Assembly: GCA_021298045.1 (NCBI GenBank)
Contig: JAJTHY010000001.1
Coordinates: forward strand, 1-5,323
Length of the DNA: 5,323 bases
Source of the DNA: Candidatus Jidaibacter sp.
GTDB lineage: Bacteria > Pseudomonadota > Alphaproteobacteria > Rickettsiales > Midichloriaceae
Direction of reading: 5' to 3'
In this document: piece after piece, positions 1 to 5,300 of the stretch
Layout: each line of letters begins with the position of its first letter
Position numbering within the stretch: position 1 is the stretch's first letter
Translations under genes and position numbers: made by a program
The notes under the pieces: generated by a model
The model's input: the letters and a program-made list of their open reading frames with translations, nothing else
Database searches by the model: none
What the model was told of the DNA's origin: nothing

Positions 1-1570
1 CAGATGCTTCAAGCGCAATAATCTTAGCATCAAGCTTATCACCAACACCATAACGCTCAGGTCTTTGTTCAGACTTATGTTTAGAAAGCTCTGCTTTCTT
101 AATGAAAGTTTTAACTCCTTCCGAAATCTCAACATCGATACCATCTTTTTTAACACCAACAACTGTGCAAGTTACATTGTCACCTTTATTGAAATTCTTG
201 ATAGAATCAGCGAAAGAATCTCTAGTTAATTGCTTCACACCAACAGTAATGCGCTCTCTTTCAACATCGATTGAAAGAATAATACCTTTAACAACATCAC
301 CTTTTTTGTACTTCTTAAGCTCGTCTTCAGGTTTCTCTTCCCAAGAAAGTTCCATTGCAGGCACTAATGCCTCAACAGCATTGTCAGAGTTTTCTTCACC
401 AATAGTTACGAACATACCAAAGTCAGCGATATTTTGAACAACCCCTTCAACTTCAGAGTTGATTGGATGTCTATCAGCAAAAGTCTCCCAAGGGTTTTCT
501 TTGCACTGCTTAATGCTTAAGCTAATCTTGTGCTTGGAAATATCAAGCTCAAGTATCATTACTTCCACCTTATCGCCAGTTTTCAACAACTTGCGTGGGT
601 GAACGTTTTTGGCATTCCAGCTTATTTCTGTATGGTATACCAAACCTTCTACACCTTGCTCAATCTCAACGAATGCACCGTAATCAGTAACAGTGGTAAC
701 CGTACCTTGAACCCTAACGCCAGTTTGATATTTATCAGCAAAGTTTTCCCAAGGATTTTTCTCAAGCTGTTTAAGGCCAAGAGAAACACGCTTGGTTTCT
801 TCGTTGTATTTTATCACCATTACTTTAACTTGCTGGCCTAAAGATAACACTTCAGATGGGTGCGAAATCTTATTCCAAGAAATATCAGTAATGTGTAGCA
901 AGCCATCGATTGATCCAAGGTCAATAAATGCGCCGTAGTCAGTGATGTTTTTAACAGAACCTTCTAAAATAGAGCCATCAGAAATGTTAGAAAGTAAAGC
1001 TTCCCTTGCTTCTGCGCGAGACTCTTCAAGGATCGCACGTCTTGAAACTACAACGTTACCTTGATGCCTATCCATTTTAAGGATCTTAAATGGCTGCATA
1101 AGTTCAATTAGTGGAGCTATATCTTTAATTGGCCTGATATCCACTTGGCTACCAGGTAAGAAAGCAATAATGCGACCGATATCAACAGCAAAGCCACCTT
1201 TTACTCTTCCGATAATTTTTCCTTCGACCACTGCATTTTGACGGTGAAGGTCTTCAAATTTATACCATGCTTCTTCTTTAAGAGCTTTTTCGCGGCTGAT
1301 TTGTGTGTTGCCATCGCGGTCTTCTAATCTTTCAATAAATACATCAACTGAATCGCCGACAGAAATTGGCGTTGCGCCTTCTGAATCCACAAATTCTTTA
1401 GTAGAAATTCTGCCTTCGCTTTTTAGGCCAACATCAATAATAACGTCAGAATCAGTTATTCTGATAATTCTGCCTTTTACAACCGTGCCTTCGCGTTTTT
1501 CTTCTTTAATAGATTGTTCAAATAGTTCAGCGAAATTTTCAAAGCTCGCTGCTGATTGTGTAGAGTTCAT
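1..1570 (-). CDS. rpsA: 30S ribosomal protein S1 (3' end cut by window)
   Basis: S1 binds mRNA on the small ribosomal subunit and brings structured or weak-SD messages to the decoding site. The frame runs from ATG at 1570 to the window edge, giving 523 residues; family members of about 560 residues suggest a few dozen C-terminal residues are missing. I read six S1 (OB-fold) repeats, at roughly residues 27-93, 112-178, 198-268, 283-355, 370-448 and 463 onward (incomplete). Repeats 3 and 4 carry the classic TDYGAF motif (210-215 and 295-300), repeat 5 has ADFGMF (382-387), and the linkers after repeats 3 and 4 carry KNPWENFAD and ENPWETFAD. The N-terminal part (MNSTQSAASFENFAELFEQS) and the degenerate first two repeats match the ribosome-binding region of true S1 rather than a small S1-domain protein. 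It lies 48 bases downstream of cmk, the usual neighbour. No frameshift or stop is seen. The terminator would lie outside the window. Confidence 0.97.
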   Translation of the reverse strand, partial: MNSTQSAASFENFAELFEQSIKEEKREGTVVKGRIIRITDSDVIIDVGLKSEGRISTKEFVDSEGATPISVGDSVDVFIERLEDRDGNTQISREKALKEEAWYKFEDLHRQNAVVEGKIIGRVKGGFAVDIGRIIAFLPGSQVDIRPIKDIAPLIELMQPFKILKMDRHQGNVVVSRRAILEESRAEAREALLSNISDGSILEGSVKNITDYGAFIDLGSIDGLLHITDISWNKISHPSEVLSLGQQVKVMVIKYNEETKRVSLGLKQLEKNPWENFADKYQTGVRVQGTVTTVTDYGAFVEIEQGVEGLVYHTEISWNAKNVHPRKLLKTGDKVEVMILELDISKHKISLSIKQCKENPWETFADRHPINSEVEGVVQNIADFGMFVTIGEENSDNAVEALVPAMELSWEEKPEDELKKYKKGDVVKGIILSIDVERERITVGVKQLTRDSFADSIKNFNKGDNVTCTVVGVKKDGIDVEISEGVKTFIKKAELSKHKSEQRPERYGVGDKLDAKIIALEAS

Positions 1571-1576
1571 CTAGAT

Positions 1577-1580
1577 ACCT
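1577..1580 (-). promoter_or_regulatory. ribosome binding site of rpsA
   Basis: The minus strand reads AGGT followed by six bases and then the ATG at 1570. This is a modest Shine-Dalgarno match at good spacing, and it supports the chosen rpsA start. The remaining 48-base gap back to the cmk stop is AT-rich, with no convincing terminator, so rpsA is probably read through from cmk. Confidence 0.55.
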
Positions 1581-1618
1581 AGTTTTCTAAGGGTTAATAT
1601 AAATACGTTTTGAGGTAA

Positions 1619-2275
1619 TTAAGCGGATTTGCTATAATCATTAACATGCTTTTGAGATAAGGATATGGCGAGTTCTAAAACCGAATTGGCATCCAAATAG
1701 CTGGTATCGATTACAATAGCATCAGATGCAGCATGGCTTGGGGCCACTTTTCTTTCAGCGTCACGAGTATCCCTTTCTCTTAGGTCTCTCAGTACATCTG
1801 CATATGATAATAAATTTCCTTCGTTTTGCAACTGTTTAAATCTACGCTCAGCACATATTTCAATGGAAGCCGTTATAAAAAATTTTATTTGAGCATCGGG
1901 AAATATCACCGTGCCTATATCTCTACCGTCTACTACCGCACCTTTATAATTGTTAGGGAAGTCTCGCTGCATCTGATTTAAGCGAGATCTTAGCTCTGGA
2001 TAAACGGCGATTTGCGAGGCACATTTGCTTATTTCTTGCGTATGTAAATTGCAAGATGGAGCTAAAGAAAAATCTAGGCTATTAGCTAAACTTAAAATCC
2101 CTGGAATATCCGAGATATCAACGCCTGTTTTCAAAACTTCCGATGCCACCAGCCGGTAGATTTTTCCGGTATCAAGCATTGCAAATTCATAATGTTTAGC
2201 AAGCCTAGCAGAAAGGGTGCCCTTGCCAGAGCCACTTGTGCCATCTACAGCAATAATAAAAGGTTTTTTAGACAT
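1619..2275 (-). CDS. cmk: (d)CMP kinase (cytidylate kinase)
   Basis: Transfers phosphate from ATP to CMP or dCMP to give CDP or dCDP in the cytoplasm, recycling cytidine nucleotides for RNA, DNA and CDP-activated lipid precursors. The 218-residue length is typical of bacterial Cmk. The P-loop is GTSGSGKGT (12-20), followed by the nucleotide-monophosphate-binding LDTGKIYR (34-41), SQIAVYPELRSRLN (86-99), the signature DGRDIGTVIFPDA (115-127), and the lid-region arginines in RDLRERDTRDAERK (162-175). Two small departures from the usual family pattern are visible: K38 where most members have a small residue (DTGAxYR), and APSHAASDA (177-185) where APLxPAxDA is common. The start ATG at 2275 lies inside the end of hisS (ATGTCTAA overlap, 8 bases) and has no clear SD, so translation is probably coupled to hisS. 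rpsA follows on the same strand, a conserved pairing in proteobacteria. Confidence 0.96.
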   Translation of the reverse strand: MSKKPFIIAVDGTSGSGKGTLSARLAKHYEFAMLDTGKIYRLVASEVLKTGVDISDIPGILSLANSLDFSLAPSCNLHTQEISKCASQIAVYPELRSRLNQMQRDFPNNYKGAVVDGRDIGTVIFPDAQIKFFITASIEICAERRFKQLQNEGNLLSYADVLRDLRERDTRDAERKVAPSHAASDAIVIDTSYLDANSVLELAISLSQKHVNDYSKSA

Positions 2276-3515
2276 GGTCGATAATATGTTCTAAAGTTAT
2301 AACTTCTTCGGCCCCACTCGCCATATTTTTGAGCTTAAACTTATCCGTGGATAATTCATCATCACCAAAAATAAGGGTATGAGTGGCACCTAATTTATTA
2401 GCTTTTTGCATCTGCTTGCCTGGGTTTTGATGGTACACATAATCTGTGCGCAAGCCCAGACTGCGCAGTTTTACTGCAATCTCTGGAGATTTATACAAAG
2501 CTTTCTCACCAATTGGCACTAAGAAAATAAGCTTCCTCTTAGCCGGTTCAAAATCATCCATTAAAAGCGCACACAAGCGGTCTATTCCAGATCCAAAACC
2601 AATTGCAGGCACTTGAGGCCCACCCATCATTTCAAACAAACCATCATATCTACCACCAGCCAGCACGGTGCCCGCAGCACCCAACTTGGTAGTTGTGAAT
2701 TCGAATACTGTGTGCGCGTAATAATCCAAGCCCCTAACTAGTTTAGGATTTATAGTAAAGCTTATGCCGAGGTTATTTAATCCGTTTTTTACCGACTCAA
2801 ATCTATCAGCTGCATGTTTGGTAAAGGAGCTGTATATTTCTGGGGCAGAAGTCAAAATTTTTCTATCGTTTTCATCCTTGGAATCCAGAATGCGCAAAGG
2901 ATTTTTATGTAAGCGCACTTTACTGTCCTCTGAGAGCTCCGACTCATATTTAGATAAATAGTTTACGAGCTGTTGCTTATAATTGTTTCTACTCTCCAAA
3001 TCACCTATTGAAGATAACTCTAACTGCACAACATCTTTTAAACCCAATTGTGTGAGCAAATTATAAGCGAGCGCGATAATCTCAATATCCGCATACTCTT
3101 CCGCTACACCAATGCTCTCAAAATTTAATTGATTAAACTGACGGTACCTAGCTTTTTGCGGCCGCTCATGCCTAAAAACCGGGCCCTGAGAAAAGTATTT
3201 GATTGGTAGGCTTTGTGTTAGGCCATTGGATATAATAGAGCGCACCACACCAGAAGTAAATTCAGGACGCAGAGTTATGCTAGTTTTGTCACGATCTAAA
3301 AATGTATATGTTTCTTTGCTAACAGCGTCGGACGTCTCGCCTAAAGTGCGGTGAAAAATTTCGCTAAATTCAAAGATAGGAAGCATAATTTCTGAGTAAT
3401 TGTTTAGCTCTGCAATCTCATGCGCGCACTTAACTATTTTTGTATAGCATTCCATCTCCAGGCCGAATATGTCACGTACACCACGGACTGGCTGCATATT
3501 TAATTTGTCTGACAT
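2268..3515 (-). CDS. hisS: histidine--tRNA ligase (class II)
   Basis: Charges tRNA-His with histidine in the cytoplasm through a histidyl-adenylate; normally a homodimer. Numbered from ATG at 3515 (415 residues; the E. coli enzyme has 424), the N-terminal PVRGVRDI (9-16) leads into the class II core. Motif 1 lies around residues 40-60, TLRPEFTSG is at 81-89, and motif 2 is GPVFRHERPQ (111-120) with R115 as the ATP-contacting arginine. The histidine-specific LVRGLDYYAHTVFEFT (259-274) contains the catalytic R261. AGGRYDGL is at 286-293 and motif 3 is PAIGFGSGIDRL (303-314). The anticodon-binding domain fills about 327-415. Text such as KNPLRILDSKDENDRK (204-219) resembles rickettsial HisS from memory, which weighs on the taxonomic guess. 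Alternative start: TTG at 3521 (adding MK) has the better-spaced GAGG, so the start is uncertain by two residues. It is the first gene of hisS-cmk-rpsA. Confidence 0.97.
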   Translation of the reverse strand: MSDKLNMQPVRGVRDIFGLEMECYTKIVKCAHEIAELNNYSEIMLPIFEFSEIFHRTLGETSDAVSKETYTFLDRDKTSITLRPEFTSGVVRSIISNGLTQSLPIKYFSQGPVFRHERPQKARYRQFNQLNFESIGVAEEYADIEIIALAYNLLTQLGLKDVVQLELSSIGDLESRNNYKQQLVNYLSKYESELSEDSKVRLHKNPLRILDSKDENDRKILTSAPEIYSSFTKHAADRFESVKNGLNNLGISFTINPKLVRGLDYYAHTVFEFTTTKLGAAGTVLAGGRYDGLFEMMGGPQVPAIGFGSGIDRLCALLMDDFEPAKRKLIFLVPIGEKALYKSPEIAVKLRSLGLRTDYVYHQNPGKQMQKANKLGATHTLIFGDDELSTDKFKLKNMASGAEEVITLEHIIDHV

Positions 3516-3526
3516 TTTCAAGCTTG

Positions 3527-3530
3527 CCTC
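3527..3530 (-). promoter_or_regulatory. ribosome binding site of hisS
   Basis: The minus strand reads GAGG, then five bases to a TTG codon (3521) and eleven bases to the in-frame ATG (3515). Spacing favours TTG while codon identity favours ATG. The site confirms that translation begins here and not at the internal ATG of residue 7. Confidence 0.5.
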
Positions 3531-3546
3531 ATATTTTTATAAAGAG

Positions 3547-3577
3547 ATTATATAATGTATACCTATAAGTAAATCAA
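3547..3577 (-). promoter_or_regulatory. probable promoter of hisS-cmk-rpsA
   Basis: On the minus strand a TTGATT box (3572-3577) is followed after 17 bases by TATATA (3549-3554), or after 19 bases by a perfect TATAAT (3547-3552). Both fit a sigma-70 type promoter. Transcription would start near 3540, leaving a short leader of roughly 25 bases before the hisS start. No other promoter this good was seen upstream of cmk or rpsA, so this probably drives the whole block. Confidence 0.5.
3551..3556 (+). promoter_or_regulatory. possible -10 box for the plus-strand cluster
   Basis: A perfect plus-strand TATAAT overlaps the minus-strand TATAAT of hisS, because ATTATATAAT (3547-3556) is its own reverse complement. 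No good -35 lies at proper distance; the nearest candidate, TTGCCT at 3524-3529, is 21 bases away. If used, the leader before the gene at 3739 would be about 175 bases and would contain the hairpin at 3614-3650. A weaker alternative, TTGATG (3703-3708) with TATTAA (3726-3731), would give a nearly leaderless message. Confidence 0.22.
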
Positions 3578-3613
3578 GCATATGAAATAGATGCGGATGC
3601 AGAAGAGATTGGT

Positions 3614-3650
3614 GCGACGCTCCAATTTTTCAAATTAACGGAGTATACGC
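3614..3650. other. intergenic hairpin
   Basis: An inverted repeat that would fold in RNA: GCG (3614-3616) with CGC (3648-3650), an internal loop, CTCC (3620-3623) with GGAG (3640-3643), a three-base bulge, then AATTT (3624-3628) with AAATT (3632-3636) around a three-base loop. No T-run follows on either strand, so it is not an intrinsic terminator for either side. It could be a leader structure of the plus-strand cluster, or chance in AT-rich DNA. Confidence 0.3.
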
Positions 3651-3738
3651 CTAATATTTCTATTGTACTTTAGTGCAAAATATAGTTGCATAATGAGGAT
3701 AATTGATGTAATTATCGAATCTGCTTATTAATAAATTT

Positions 3739-4011
3739 ATGGTCTATTTTATGTGTGTTTTTGAAGTACTGCATTTTTTACCTTTGGCTCTTATTGTGGT
3801 GTCTATGGTTTCTTTAAGAGGTAAATCTGGCGCGTTATCCATTGTGGTGGCTGCGCTAAGTGTAGTTGGTTTGCTTGCTGGCAACCATTCTCATGCAGAG
3901 CATGATGCGTTCTTCGGTATAGTGGACCCATGCTTTGGATACATTGTTGCTATCGCTCTAAGCGCTGTATCTGGCGTTAAGTCTTTGTTGGCAAAGGTAA
4001 ATGCTCAATAA
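3739..4011 (+). CDS. small three-helix membrane protein, function unknown
   Basis: I do not recognise this 90-residue protein. Three hydrophobic stretches are visible, at about residues 9-26, 31-48 and 60-80. Basic residues after the first (RGK, 27-29) and third (K81, K86) suggest these parts face the cytoplasm, which puts the loop after the second helix in the periplasm. That loop contains NHSHAEHD (49-56), with three histidines and two acids, a possible metal- or proton-binding patch. There is no cleavable signal peptide or lipobox. The ATG at 3739 is used; ATG at 3751 (residue 5) is an alternative, and neither has a convincing SD. The reading frame is supported by its hydrophobic pattern and by its end overlapping the phosphatase start by 11 bases, as in co-translated genes. 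An accessory role to the phosphatase is only an inference from position. Confidence 0.65.
   Translation: MVYFMCVFEVLHFLPLALIVVSMVSLRGKSGALSIVVAALSVVGLLAGNHSHAEHDAFFGIVDPCFGYIVAIALSAVSGVKSLLAKVNAQ
3993..3997 (+). promoter_or_regulatory. ribosome binding site of the PAP2 phosphatase gene
   Basis: AAAGG lies three bases before the ATG at 4001, inside the end of the preceding gene. The spacing is short, but the site together with the 11-base overlap supports this start over the internal ATG at 4031, which would cut into the first membrane helix. Confidence 0.4.
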
Positions 4012-4663
4012 GATAATACTCGTTATTTTGATGGCAGCGTTTGCTGCCATTTTCTATTTAGACCCAGCATTAGACTTGGAAGTTTCCAGTGCTTTTTATA
4101 AGCAAGGCGCAGGCTTCTATATGCGTGACAATGCGTTAGTTGTTTTTGCATACAACTCAGTAAAGTTTATTTGTGCGGCATTTGTTCTGGGAGCGCTGAT
4201 ATCCATATCAAAGAAGTTTTCGTTGGTAAAATCTTTTCACCCCAAGCATTATAAAAAGGTTATATACGTAACTCTCGTATGTTTATTAGGACCAGGATTA
4301 ATAGTGCATACAGTTTTCAAAGATAATTTTGGCAGGCCTAGACCTCATCAAATAGAGCAGTTTGGAGGAACTGCTGATTTCCAAAGTCCTTTGGCAGTAT
4401 CCAATCAATGTAAAACCAACTGCTCATTCCCCTCTGGCCACGCTTCTGTTGGTTACATGTTTATAGCCCTGGCATTTTTATACACCGGTTGGGCCGCTAT
4501 AGCTTTATCAATTACTTCACTATTATTAGGATTAAGCCTAGGCTTAGTAAGAATAATACAAGGTGGACATTTTTTAAGCGATATCGTATTTGCAGGTATA
4601 GTTGTATACCTAACAGCATATGTATTAGATTGGTTAATTAAGCCTAGAGATATTGCAAACTAA
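4001..4663 (+). CDS. PAP2-family membrane phosphatase
   Basis: A 220-residue integral membrane phosphatase of the type 2 phosphatidic acid phosphatase superfamily. The three catalytic motifs are complete: K107-x6-R114-P (KDNFGRPRP), PSGH (144-147) with H147 as general acid, and R184-x5-H190-x3-D194, where H190 would be the nucleophile activated by D194. About six membrane helices are visible (near 3-20, 45-69, 86-106, 148-164, 165-183, 190-212), which places the active site at the periplasmic face. Family members remove phosphate from lipid substrates such as phosphatidylglycerol phosphate, undecaprenyl diphosphate or lipid A 1-phosphate; the substrate cannot be read from the motifs. The loop before PSGH holds FGG (121-123) and CKTNCSF with C137 and C141, recalling from memory an alphaproteobacterial LpxE-like subgroup. 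It overlaps the small membrane gene upstream and is followed after 4 bases by ccmE, so the three are probably co-transcribed. Confidence 0.92.
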   Translation: MLNKIILVILMAAFAAIFYLDPALDLEVSSAFYKQGAGFYMRDNALVVFAYNSVKFICAAFVLGALISISKKFSLVKSFHPKHYKKVIYVTLVCLLGPGLIVHTVFKDNFGRPRPHQIEQFGGTADFQSPLAVSNQCKTNCSFPSGHASVGYMFIALAFLYTGWAAIALSITSLLLGLSLGLVRIIQGGHFLSDIVFAGIVVYLTAYVLDWLIKPRDIAN

Positions 4664-4667
4664 CCCC

Positions 4668-5084
4668 ATGAAACCCTGGAAAAAACGTTTTGTTTTGATA
4701 ATTCTTATTTTGGCTAGCGTTGCCATTGGAGCTGGAATTATACTAAAAACTTTCAATGAAAATATTTTATTTTTTTATAGCCCAACAGATTTAATCGAAC
4801 GCAACATTGCTCCTAGCAGCAAAATTATTAGGGTTGGTGGACTCGTTAAAATTGGTTCAATTAAAAAGATAAATGATAATTCAGAAATAGAATTTATTAT
4901 AACAGACAATCAAAATGAGCTTACCATTCATTATAGCGGTATACTACCAAACTTGTTTAAAGAAAAGCAGGGAACTGTTGCACTTGGAGTTTTAAAAACC
5001 CCGAATTATTTTGAAGCCAAAGAGCTTCTTGCCAAACATGATGAAAACTACATACCAAAAGAGATTGCAGATACCTTAAAGTAG
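4668..5084 (+). CDS. ccmE: cytochrome c maturation haem chaperone CcmE
   Basis: CcmE covalently holds haem in the periplasm after its release from CcmABCD and passes it to the CcmF/H ligase for attachment to apocytochrome c. The 138-residue protein has a short basic N-terminus (KPWKKR), one membrane anchor (about 8-26), then the OB-fold beta barrel. Family landmarks are visible: RVGGLV (55-60), FIITDN (76-81), YSGILPNLF (89-97) and AKHDENY (122-128), with haem-binding H124 and axial Y128 in the canonical HxxxY spacing. ATG at 4668 is chosen, 4 bases after the phosphatase stop; an in-frame TTG at 4653 would add five residues and overlap the upstream gene, but AGAGA lies too close to it. No strong SD precedes the ATG, so coupling to the phosphatase is likely. 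No other ccm gene is in the window, consistent with the scattered ccm genes known in Rickettsiales. Confidence 0.95.
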   Translation: MKPWKKRFVLIILILASVAIGAGIILKTFNENILFFYSPTDLIERNIAPSSKIIRVGGLVKIGSIKKINDNSEIEFIITDNQNELTIHYSGILPNLFKEKQGTVALGVLKTPNYFEAKELLAKHDENYIPKEIADTLK

Positions 5085-5241
5085 CCTGTAGATAAGAAAA
5101 ATAAAAATCAAAGATCACACCTATATTGTTATCTTTCATGCCCAAAGTGTATACAATTATTCTTTTGTTTTTTGCATATTTTGGGAGCGTGTAAGAAATT
5201 GTGTCTAAGAGGTAGGTAGAAGAGATTGGTAAAAAATAGAA
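5085..5241. other. non-coding region after ccmE
   Basis: I see no credible gene here; minus-strand frames across this stretch are low-complexity, Phe/Tyr/Leu-rich translations of AT-rich DNA. There is no clear intrinsic terminator for ccmE. AAAGAT (5110-5115) can pair with ATCTTT (5131-5136) across a 15-base loop, but no T-run follows directly. From 5183 the sequence GGGAGCGTGTAAGAAATTGT, continuing GTCTA, looks like the terminal inverted repeat of an IS256-type element; this is a recollection and the partner end is not in the window. Confidence 0.35.
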
Positions 5242-5298
5242 ATATTTTTCGGAGCCGCCCATAAAAAAGCGTGTAGCGCGGGGCGGTACGAAAAATAT
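5242..5298. repeat. 57-base imperfect palindromic element
   Basis: Two arms are complementary: ATATTTTTCG (5242-5251) with CGAAAAATAT (5289-5298), then a 3-by-2 internal mismatch, then CCGCCC (5255-5260) with GGGCGG (5281-5286), enclosing a 20-base centre with GCG/CGC. The G+C-rich core contrasts with the AT-rich surroundings. The U-run precedes and the A-run follows the stem on both strands, the reverse of a rho-independent terminator, so a palindromic repeat or small mobile element is more likely. Family unknown. Confidence 0.6.
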
Positions 5299-5300
5299 GG

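Noticed and set aside
481..760. Direct DNA similarity near 484-505 and 746-770 inside rpsA
   Set aside because: Explained by the repeated protein linker (xNPWExFAD) between S1 domains, not by an inserted repeat.
102..841. Plus-strand open frames opposite rpsA (102-437 and 530-841)
   Set aside because: They lie wholly antisense to rpsA, which reads cleanly as S1 repeats. The translations are low-complexity Ser/Thr/Phe text with no recognisable motif.
1305..1574. Plus-strand open frame of 89 codons opposite the start of rpsA
   Set aside because: Antisense to the N-terminal S1 repeats; Ser/Thr-rich shadow with no SD or family resemblance.
1596..1601. TATATT -10-like box before rpsA
   Set aside because: No acceptable -35 at 16-18 bases (GCTTAA or CTTAAT only). 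AT-rich DNA gives such boxes often, so a separate rpsA promoter is not supported.
2764..2961. Plus-strand open frame of 65 codons inside hisS
   Set aside because: Antisense shadow of the intact hisS frame.
3591..3638. Short ORF starting MRMQKRLVRR as a leader peptide
   Set aside because: Fifteen codons, no SD, no regulatory codon run, and it overlaps the hairpin only partly; not distinguishable from chance.
5141..5185. CCCAAA / TTTGGG inverted repeat after ccmE as a terminator
   Set aside because: Only 6 bp with a 33-base loop and no T-run after the stem, so a stable terminator is unlikely.
3601..5230. A 13-base direct repeat, AGAAGAGATTGGT, at 3601-3613 and 5218-5230
   Set aside because: Flanking bases do not match, and one such match in a window this size is plausible by chance.
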